Of a DNA stretch of 64,000 nt, positions 43,314 to 49,669 are shown piece by piece (position 1 is the first letter of the stretch; each line of letters starts with the position of its first letter). Position numbers and translations under genes: made by a program. This DNA comes from Pedobacter puniceum (GTDB lineage: Bacteria > Bacteroidota > Bacteroidia > Sphingobacteriales > Sphingobacteriaceae): contig NZ_WKJI01000002.1 of assembly GCF_009674685.1 (NCBI RefSeq), positions 992,001 through 1,056,000 on the forward strand, read 5' to 3'. Below the pieces are notes generated by a model, which saw nothing but the letters and a program-made list of their open reading frames with translations, had not been told where the DNA came from and ran no database searches.

Positions 43314-44396
43314 ATGACTAAATCAATTAAAGCTGTTATTACTGCAACTGGGAGTTATATTCCTGGTGTTGTAGTTAAGAACGAAGATTTTATTAACCAT
43401 GAATTCTTTGAAAGAGACGGGCAACGCATCAATCGTAGTAATGCAGACATTATTAAGAAATTTGTTACCATTACCGATATAGAAGAGAGAAGATATGCTG
43501 AGCCTAATCAAACAGCTTCTGAGTTAGGTTTTCTAGCTGCGCAAGATGCTTTACAATCTTCTTTGATAGATCCAGAGTCTTTAGATTATATCATTGTAGC
43601 ACATAATTTTGGTGATATAAATTATGGTACAAACCGCTCTGATATGGTGCCAACATTAGCTAGTCGTATTAAGCATAAATTAGAAATACAAAATCCAGAC
43701 TGTATAGCTTATGATTTACCTTTTGGATGCCCAGGATGGGTGCAAGGTTTAATACAAGCTAACTACTATATCCAAGCTGGCGATGCAAAAAATGTCTTAA
43801 TAATAGGTACAGAAACATTATCAAGAATTACCGACCCACATGATAGAGATAGCATGATTTATGCTGATGGTGCTGGTGCTGTGATATTAAGTGCTGTAGA
43901 AACAAATGAAAATGTGGGTATGCTATCTCATAAAGCCCAAACACATACGCAAAATGAAGCTTGGTTTTTAAGAATGGAAGGCAGTAGTAAAGAAGATTAT
44001 GCTGCTTACACTGATATTTTCTTAAAAATGGACGGACGTAAAGTGTATGAATATGCTTTAAAAAATGTACCATTGGTGATGAAGACAGCTTTAGAAAAAG
44101 CCAATTTAACACCAAGTGATGTAAAGAAAGTTTTAGTCCACCAGGCCAATGGAAAAATGGATGAGGCTATTTTAAAAAGATTTTTCAAGCTTTATGATAT
44201 TGATGATGCTCCACTAGATGTAATGCCGATGTCTATTGCAAAACTTGGTAACTCTTCAGTAGCTACAGTGCCAACTTTATTAGACTTAATCTTGAAAACT
44301 AAATATCAGGGGCATGAAATTAAGAAAGATGATGTTGTCTTATTTACCTCTGTAGGTGCAGGTATGAATATCAATACTGTTGTCTATAAATTTTAA
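43314..44396 (+). CDS. 3-oxoacyl-ACP synthase III-type enzyme (FabH family)
   Basis: This 360-residue thiolase-fold enzyme should condense acyl-CoA with malonyl-ACP at the start of fatty-acid or related chain synthesis. The catalytic triad is Cys139 ('LPFGCPGWVQG'), His276 ('VLVHQANGKMDE') and Asn313 ('LGNSSVATVP'). It is longer than E. coli FabH (317 residues) because of extra segments such as 'DGQRINRSNADIIKKF' near 35-50, so it may be a divergent KAS III. No fatty-acid genes are adjacent. It stands alone with a terminator after it. Confidence 0.88.
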   Translation: MTKSIKAVITATGSYIPGVVVKNEDFINHEFFERDGQRINRSNADIIKKFVTITDIEERRYAEPNQTASELGFLAAQDALQSSLIDPESLDYIIVAHNFGDINYGTNRSDMVPTLASRIKHKLEIQNPDCIAYDLPFGCPGWVQGLIQANYYIQAGDAKNVLIIGTETLSRITDPHDRDSMIYADGAGAVILSAVETNENVGMLSHKAQTHTQNEAWFLRMEGSSKEDYAAYTDIFLKMDGRKVYEYALKNVPLVMKTALEKANLTPSDVKKVLVHQANGKMDEAILKRFFKLYDIDDAPLDVMPMSIAKLGNSSVATVPTLLDLILKTKYQGHEIKKDDVVLFTSVGAGMNINTVVYKF

Positions 44397-44401
44397 AAAG
44401 G

Positions 44402-44429
44402 GAGAGCTTATAAAAAGCTCTCTTTTTTG
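44402..44429 (+). terminator. Intrinsic terminator after the FabH-family gene
   Basis: GAGAGCTT (44402-44409) pairs with AAGCTCTC (44415-44422) and is followed by TTTTTT. It is 5 bases past the stop of the + gene and just before the end of the convergent minus gene, which may use the same stem. Confidence 0.75.
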
Positions 44430-44894
44430 TTAAAAAGTTTCGCTATCTGGCGGGATGCCATAATCTATATCTTTTTTCTTTTTACTTTTTAGGGTAGAGT
44501 TTATCCAAGAGCTTACTTTATCTATTAAACTACTTAATGTATGTTGATTAACATTTTGTGGGTTAATAGCCCTTTGTGAGATAAGCGTAAGTACAGATTT
44601 TAAAAACAAGCCATTACCTCTTAATAAGGTTTTATTAAGTACAAATGGTACAAATATTCTTGCTAGAGAGGTAACCCAATCTGCGTTTTTAGGGCTTACA
44701 CCTTGCTGTTCTTTACTATTAAAACCTAAAAATGAACCTACTTTTTTTAAGAACTTAAAGGGAGATTTAATTGCTTCTTGAAAACTCTGCTTTTTTTCTA
44801 AGAAATAAAGCTCTTGTTCTGCTTGTTGTAAGCGTAATGTTTTTATTTGAGCTCTTAACTGTTGAAGATTCTCTATTTTAACTTGAGTTTCCAC
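44430..44894 (-). CDS. Hypothetical helical protein of a YtxH/holin-like cluster
   Basis: This 154-residue protein begins with a coiled-coil-like segment ('LQQLRAQIKTLRLQQAEQEL', residues about 9-28), then has basic and hydrophobic mixed helices; a moderately hydrophobic part near 70-115 ('ARIFVPFVLNKTLLRGNG') may dip into the membrane. I do not recognise a domain. It is the third gene of a minus-strand run with the holin-like protein (2-base gap) and YtxH protein, and the order suggests a shared envelope role. Confidence 0.65.
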   Translation of the reverse strand: METQVKIENLQQLRAQIKTLRLQQAEQELYFLEKKQSFQEAIKSPFKFLKKVGSFLGFNSKEQQGVSPKNADWVTSLARIFVPFVLNKTLLRGNGLFLKSVLTLISQRAINPQNVNQHTLSSLIDKVSSWINSTLKSKKKKDIDYGIPPDSETF

Positions 44895-44896
44895 TG

Positions 44897-45232
44897 CTAT
44901 TCCTCCTCTTGTTTCTTAAAAATTTTCTTAATCATGTTATTAATTATAGGTTTTTCTAGGTATTTGTCTTTGGTAGCATATACTAATACTGCCATTAAAA
45001 AATAGAAAAGAGAAACCAAGAAGAAGCCTCCGTAACTATTGCCAAGCAATTCTGATAAGTAAAAACCAAATGCCAGACTCACGAAAAGAAATGCAAGTAC
45101 AATGAATATAATTACTAAACCATCCGTAATTAAATTGGCGAAGAGCAGTACTCCTTTCTCTACAAGTGTAAGCTTAGCAAGCTTCATTCTTGTATTTAAA
45201 TGCTCTTTTATTTTTTCTATTAACTCTTCCAT
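44897..45232 (-). CDS. Phage-holin-family-like (superfamily III holin) membrane protein
   Basis: This 111-residue protein has two strongly hydrophobic helices (about 28-60 and 67-88) framed by charged ends, matching the 'phage holin family' (Holin-X) of cellular, non-phage genes. The Glu/Lys-rich N-terminus 'MEELIEKIKEHLNTRMKLAK' is typical. It is not part of a phage here: no endolysin or structural gene is near. In Bacteroidota and Actinobacteria these genes sit with YtxH-like stress genes, as here (42 bases after the YtxH gene, 2 bases before the helical-protein gene). Confidence 0.8.
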   Translation of the reverse strand: MEELIEKIKEHLNTRMKLAKLTLVEKGVLLFANLITDGLVIIFIVLAFLFVSLAFGFYLSELLGNSYGGFFLVSLFYFLMAVLVYATKDKYLEKPIINNMIKKIFKKQEEE

Positions 45233-45274
45233 TACTTAACGTGTGTCTGTCATTAAAAATTAGATGATTAAAAA

Positions 45275-45541
45275 TTAAGCGTGTTCCGTATCATCAGCAT
45301 ATTCATGTTCTGCTTGCTTAATTTTTGATTTTATATTACCTACAATTTTTTCCTTTAAATCTGTAAGATTATCAATTTCTTCTGCGGCTTTTTCTTTGAT
45401 ACTATCGCCTAAATTCTTTAAAGATTCAGCAAGTTTATCTCTTGTGTCTGAACCTTTTTCTGGAGCAAATAATAAACCTAAAGCAGCACCAGCAGCTAAT
45501 CCGGCTAAAAGTGCTATAACTGTTTTTGAATTCTCTGTCAT
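45275..45541 (-). CDS. YtxH domain protein (short form)
   Basis: This 88-residue protein has one N-terminal membrane segment, '[20 protein letters not shown]' (about 8-27), followed by the family motif '[20 protein letters not shown]' and a charged helix. This is the YtxH signature in its usual length. It is the promoter-proximal gene of a three-gene set with the holin-like and helical proteins. A paralogue at 12860 lacks the EKGSDTR motif, so the two are not close copies. Confidence 0.88.
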   Translation of the reverse strand: MTENSKTVIALLAGLAAGAALGLLFAPEKGSDTRDKLAESLKNLGDSIKEKAAEEIDNLTDLKEKIVGNIKSKIKQAEHEYADDTEHA

Positions 45542-45608
45542 GATGATTTTTTTTAATGTGAATAACTATGTTTAACAAGAAAATATCCTGCCAAAATGTT
45601 TTTTTATG

Positions 45609-46652
45609 CTATGAATTTGAATTTTTGTTTTCTAAATGATTTTCTAATCTTTCTGTTGCTATGATATCTATTTCATAGATGGCAGCTAAATGTATAAACC
45701 AAGAGAGTAGCAAAGGACCAAATACTAAACCCACAAAACCAAACATGGGTATACCAATAATAACACCTATAACAGTGATGATAGGATGCGTATCAGCTAC
45801 TTTTTTATTGATGATAAAACGAATGATATTGTCTATATTGATAAGTATAGTTAGCGTAAAAATGCTTAGAAAAATAGCATTCCCCGTTTCTCCGTTTAAA
45901 AATAAAATAATGGCAGCAGGCAAGGTAATCAGTGGGGCACCAACAACAGGTAAAAATGATAAAAATATACCCAACACACCCCAAAATATGGCATCGTTTA
46001 TCCCAACAATGAAAAATGATAGACTTACCAGCATACCTTGTACTAGAGCTATTAAACCTTGACCTAAAATGTTAGAATAGGTGGTGTTTTTGAGTTCTTC
46101 TGCAAATTGTTTGGCATGATGTTCTCTTAATGGTGCATATTTTAAAAGGATATTTTCGAATGATTCCATCTCTACCAACATAAAGTAAAGTATAAAATAC
46201 ATCAGCGTAAGGGCAAGAAATATGAAAAATGCGCCTCCAACAAAAGTTGGAAATAGCTCTTGAATTAATATGGAAAGCTTATTTACGTATTTATCTACCA
46301 AATGAGGTTGATTTAACTGAAGTCCTACAAAATCATCTAATCTGGAAATTAAGGCTTTAAGTTGAAACTGATTTTGTTTTAAATCAGTTACACGATCTAT
46401 AATCATATAACTGAGAGCAAAAAAAGGTAAAATAATGATGATAAAGGATAATAAAATAACCGTTGCAGCAGCTAAATAACTCTTTATTCTTTTAGCCAGA
46501 TATAGATATAGCGGTTTGAAAATGGTGTAAATTACAATAGCGCCTAAGAAAGCAGTAAATAAGTCTCTTAAACTGTACAGTATTACCGCGGCTAAAATTA
46601 ATAGTACGATAAGAACAATAGAATTTCTTTGCTTATAAGTAAAAACTGACAT
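45609..46652 (-). CDS. AI-2E family transporter (PerM-like permease)
   Basis: This 347-residue polytopic inner-membrane protein has about seven or eight transmembrane segments. It shows the family region 'ILGQGLIALVQGMLVSLSFF' (about 195-214), 'IFWGVLGIFLSFLPVVGAPL' (about 222-241) and 'IGVIIGIPMFGFVGLVFGPL' (about 296-315). The group includes TqsA, an autoinducer-2 exporter, and sodium/proton antiporters, so the substrate cannot be assigned. It is 68 bases upstream of the YtxH cluster in transcription order and may be its first gene. Confidence 0.93.
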   Translation of the reverse strand: MSVFTYKQRNSIVLIVLLILAAVILYSLRDLFTAFLGAIVIYTIFKPLYLYLAKRIKSYLAAATVILLSFIIIILPFFALSYMIIDRVTDLKQNQFQLKALISRLDDFVGLQLNQPHLVDKYVNKLSILIQELFPTFVGGAFFIFLALTLMYFILYFMLVEMESFENILLKYAPLREHHAKQFAEELKNTTYSNILGQGLIALVQGMLVSLSFFIVGINDAIFWGVLGIFLSFLPVVGAPLITLPAAIILFLNGETGNAIFLSIFTLTILINIDNIIRFIINKKVADTHPIITVIGVIIGIPMFGFVGLVFGPLLLSWFIHLAAIYEIDIIATERLENHLENKNSNS

Positions 46653-46680
46653 AATTAAATATATGAAAGCTTTTAAAACA

Positions 46681-46714
46681 AAAAAAGCTCCGAAAATTAT
46701 TTCGAAGCTTTTTT
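46681..46714 (-). terminator. Intrinsic terminator after the OmpA-like gene
   Basis: AAAAGCTCCGAAA (46683-46695) pairs with TTTCGAAGCTTTT (46700-46712) with one mismatch, followed on the minus strand by a U run from the preceding A stretch. It is 17 bases beyond the end of the OmpA-like gene. Confidence 0.65.
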
Positions 46715-46730
46715 ATGATGATGGTAAAGA

Positions 46731-47720
46731 TTATTTTGCTTTAGTTTGAGGAACAACTAATGCACAACCTGCACCATCTACTTTGGTGCCTACTGGTGTT
46801 CCAGGGCACTTATCTAGGTGGTCAGCAACACCATCTCCATCGGTATCTTTTTTAAGATCTTGTACATCTTGCTCTGCTGTAGAAGTACGAGTTTTTAACT
46901 TGTTAACATCTTCACGTAGTTTTGAATCGTTAAGCTCATCATACATGGTAGCTACTGGATTAGCCCAAGTTAAATTTGGTTTGCTTTTAGAACCTAAAGA
47001 AAATTCTAAACCAGCATGAGTGTATGAAAATTTATCTTTAGAATTTTCTTTAGCAGAATTAGCATCTAGATTATCCGCATCTAAGAAATTCATAGTATAC
47101 CCTAAGTTAAAGCTTACCAATTCAGAAACTTTGAATTTTGCGCCAACACCTACAGGTACATAAGCACTCTTTATAAAATCTTTATCGCCAGAAGCACCAG
47201 AAACACCTTTCCAATCTATAATTGCATTAGCTTGGTTTACATAGCTAGGAGCGTAACCTAAGACACCTAAACCAGTAGAAACACTAAAGTTTAGTGCATT
47301 TTCTCTTTTAAGGAAATCAACAGTAGCTACGTTAGCAACACCTCTTAAATCTATTCCGAAGCCTATTTGTGTTTCAAAAGATCTGTAGTTGCCTACTCTA
47401 CCGCCTGGTGCATCAGCATTATTACCTGATAAATCACCAAAAAAAGCATTAGCTTGTAAGCTGAAAGAATGTGCAACTTGTTTGTTTAGGCTTAAACCAT
47501 ATCCAAAGTTAGCATCCCAATTGGTAAAGTCATTTGAACCTCCTGTTAATACAACCGGAGTTAAAGCTCCAGCATTAACACCTACAGACCAAGTTCTGTA
47601 TTGACCTCTGCCGCCAAAAGTTTTTGCTGTAGACATTTTAGTATCTTGAGCAAGAGCTACAAAGGTTGTTGATGCAAAAAGCGTGTATAATGCTAAAAAA
47701 TTTTTAATGTTTTTTCTCAT
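46731..47720 (-). CDS. OmpA-like outer membrane beta-barrel with thrombospondin type 3 repeat, no peptidoglycan-binding domain
   Basis: The start is ATG 47720 (MRKNIKNFLALYTLF), which opens a signal peptide ending VALAQ; an upstream start at 47741 is less likely. Residues about 30-240 are a beta-barrel with many aromatic-Gly strands ('TWSVGVNAGALTPVVLTGG', 'AGLEFSLGSKSKP'). A coiled linker ('LREDVNKLKTRTSTAEQDV') leads to one calcium-binding type 3 repeat, 'DTDGDGVADHLDKCPGTPVG'. In full-length OmpA proteins a ~110-residue domain follows, but here the protein ends 18 residues later. The barrel is probably functional without it. Confidence 0.85.
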   Translation of the reverse strand: MRKNIKNFLALYTLFASTTFVALAQDTKMSTAKTFGGRGQYRTWSVGVNAGALTPVVLTGGSNDFTNWDANFGYGLSLNKQVAHSFSLQANAFFGDLSGNNADAPGGRVGNYRSFETQIGFGIDLRGVANVATVDFLKRENALNFSVSTGLGVLGYAPSYVNQANAIIDWKGVSGASGDKDFIKSAYVPVGVGAKFKVSELVSFNLGYTMNFLDADNLDANSAKENSKDKFSYTHAGLEFSLGSKSKPNLTWANPVATMYDELNDSKLREDVNKLKTRTSTAEQDVQDLKKDTDGDGVADHLDKCPGTPVGTKVDGAGCALVVPQTKAK

Positions 47721-47789
47721 CTCTATTATTTTAATTTGCAATGTTAATAAATTTCTTGATTATAATATGCTAAATAATAAAAAATTTAA

Positions 47790-49250
47790 TTATAAAGCAT
47801 CCCATAAATTTATTTGTTTACTTACAGGTATTGAAATAGCGAAGGTAGAACCATTTGCTGAAGTATCCTCTAAGCTAATTTTACCTTTATGATTCAAAAG
47901 AATTTTTTGAGCATTTGCTAAACCCATACCTAAGCTTTTTGCTTTATGGGTGAAAAATGGCTCAAATATTCTTTTTTGGTCTTCTGGTTGTACTCCGCTT
48001 CCATTATCAGAAATAAGTATTTCTACTTCATTATTTTTTACTGCTGTTTTTACTGATATATAGTTTGCACCTGCCTCTATAGCGTTGATGAAAACATTTT
48101 GTAAAGCTTGTAAAATTTGTTCCTCATCAACATCAACCATAATATCAGTAGTATTGAAGTCTTTATCTATTTTTAACGATTGGTGAGTTAACTCATCTTC
48201 TGTTTTGATAATGCTCTCTTCTAGAATATGGTTGATAACTTTAGTTTGAATATTAAGTTCTCTGTTTTGTGTAGAGCTAACTAAATTAGAAACTAATAGG
48301 TTAATCTTATCAAAATTTGTTTTTAAGATGTTTAAATAAAGATTGATGGTTTCATCATTTGTATTTAAATCAAGCTTAAGTTGTTCTAAGGATAAGTTGA
48401 TGTTAGATAAAGGATTTCTTATTTCATTTGATAAGCCTTTAACAATTCTTTCTGTTACGGCTAGCTTTTCAATATCTACAATAGCTTTTTCTTCTTTTTT
48501 TCTATTGGTGATATCATGGATGATACAGTAATAAAGCTCTTGTGTGGCGTGTTGGTCTATTTGTAAAAAGGCCGATATGGCTACTGTTCTTATTTCTTTC
48601 TCTTTGGTGATGAGCTGGGTTTCAAAATCATTAACAGAACCTTTTTCATCCATTTGCTGAACAAATTGGGTATTATCTTTACGGTTAAGGTATAAATCAA
48701 CACCTTTTATGAGCTCAAGTTCTTCTCTGGTGTATTTGAAAAATCTTAAACCAGCTTCATTAATATCTCTAATGGCACCAAAAGAATCTATAATTACAAA
48801 TGGTTCTTTAGAGCGCTCAAAAATAATTTTAAACTTGTTTTCACTTTCTTTTAACGCTTTTAAGGCTAAAGTATGTTTTAAAGCATATCGTATAGAGCGT
48901 TCTATAGTGTAAGGGTCTATTTTATCTTTGATAAGATAATCTGCTGCACCAATTTGTAAAGCTTCGTCATCTACTTTAGAATCACCTTTTCCTGTTAAGA
49001 TGATAATAGGTTCTCCAACGTTAGATTTTATAGCTTCTTTCAGCAAATCAATACCAGTATATTTACCCAAACGATAATCTACCAGGTAGATATCATAATG
49101 GCTCTTGAGCATGGCATTAATACCTTCTTCATAGTTGTTAATCCAGCTTAACTGATATTTTTCTTTTTGAGGAATATCGTTAAATATTTCTTTGGTAAGG
49201 ATGTAGTCATCCTCATCATCATCTATTAATAATACTTTAACAGGCTTCAT
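47790..49250 (-). CDS. Receiver-PAS-histidine-kinase-like protein with His-to-Asn substitution
   Basis: This 486-residue cytoplasmic protein has three parts. An N-terminal receiver (residues 1-125) has Asp pocket 'IDDDEDD' and phosphoacceptor Asp58 in 'YLVDYRLG'. A PAS domain covers about 138-255 ('SKEPFVIIDSFGAIRDINEA'). A kinase-like core has the dimerisation helix 'IVKGLSNEIRNPLSNI', where the phosphoacceptor His expected in the 'xHEIRNPL' position is Asn275 (codon 48426-48428). The ATPase domain is otherwise intact: N box 'NVFINAIEAG', G1 'DNGSGV', F box 'FEPFFTHK', G2 'GMGLANA'. Without the His it probably cannot autophosphorylate in the usual way; it may regulate partners or act as a phosphatase. 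Last gene of the signalling operon. Confidence 0.9.
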   Translation of the reverse strand: MKPVKVLLIDDDEDDYILTKEIFNDIPQKEKYQLSWINNYEEGINAMLKSHYDIYLVDYRLGKYTGIDLLKEAIKSNVGEPIIILTGKGDSKVDDEALQIGAADYLIKDKIDPYTIERSIRYALKHTLALKALKESENKFKIIFERSKEPFVIIDSFGAIRDINEAGLRFFKYTREELELIKGVDLYLNRKDNTQFVQQMDEKGSVNDFETQLITKEKEIRTVAISAFLQIDQHATQELYYCIIHDITNRKKEEKAIVDIEKLAVTERIVKGLSNEIRNPLSNINLSLEQLKLDLNTNDETINLYLNILKTNFDKINLLVSNLVSSTQNRELNIQTKVINHILEESIIKTEDELTHQSLKIDKDFNTTDIMVDVDEEQILQALQNVFINAIEAGANYISVKTAVKNNEVEILISDNGSGVQPEDQKRIFEPFFTHKAKSLGMGLANAQKILLNHKGKISLEDTSANGSTFAISIPVSKQINLWDAL

Positions 49251-49261
49251 ATTATTATCAT

Positions 49262-49669
49262 TTATCCGTATGATTTGATTAAATCTCCGGCAATTTTTAT
49301 CATATCTTTAAATTTATAGGGTTTAGTAATAAAATCACTAGCACCTAGTTTTAGGCTTTCTATTTTTTCTTCTTCGCTTTTAGAAGTAGTAAAAATTATA
49401 ACCGGTATATTTTTGGTGTTTTCATTAGCTTTAATAAAGGCTAATACCTCATGTCCGTTTATTTTAGGCATATTCAAATCCAGCAAAATAAGATTTGGCC
49501 TTAATTTAATGCGTTTCTTTTTTAAGCTTTCAATAACTTTTTCGCCATCCTCAAAAAAAACTAAAGGCTTGGTATAATTAACTTCCTCAAAAGCTTCTTT
49601 AAGCATTAATCTATCGTCAGGGTCGTCCTCTGCAATCCAAATAGTACTATTTATTATTTTTTTACTCAT
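49262..49669 (-). CDS. Single-domain response regulator (CheY/Rcp-like receiver)
   Basis: This 135-residue receiver has the acidic pair in 'IAEDDPDDR' (12-20), phosphoacceptor Asp64 in 'ILLDLNMP', a Thr in 'VIIFTTSKSEEE' and Lys in 'FITKPYKFKD'. There is no output domain, so signals must be passed by protein contact. The PDD/'NMPKINGHEVL' style resembles Rcp-type receivers often linked to PAS or phytochrome kinases. The ATG at 49669 overlaps the kinase stop by 4 bases (coupled translation), and 11 bases separate it from the next gene. Confidence 0.93.
   Translation of the reverse strand: MSKKIINSTIWIAEDDPDDRLMLKEAFEEVNYTKPLVFFEDGEKVIESLKKKRIKLRPNLILLDLNMPKINGHEVLAFIKANENTKNIPVIIFTTSKSEEEKIESLKLGASDFITKPYKFKDMIKIAGDLIKSYG

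Noticed and set aside
44897-45232. Prophage remnant suggested by the holin-like gene
   Set aside because: No endolysin, capsid, tail, integrase or attachment site is nearby, and the protein matches a cellular holin-like family next to YtxH genes.
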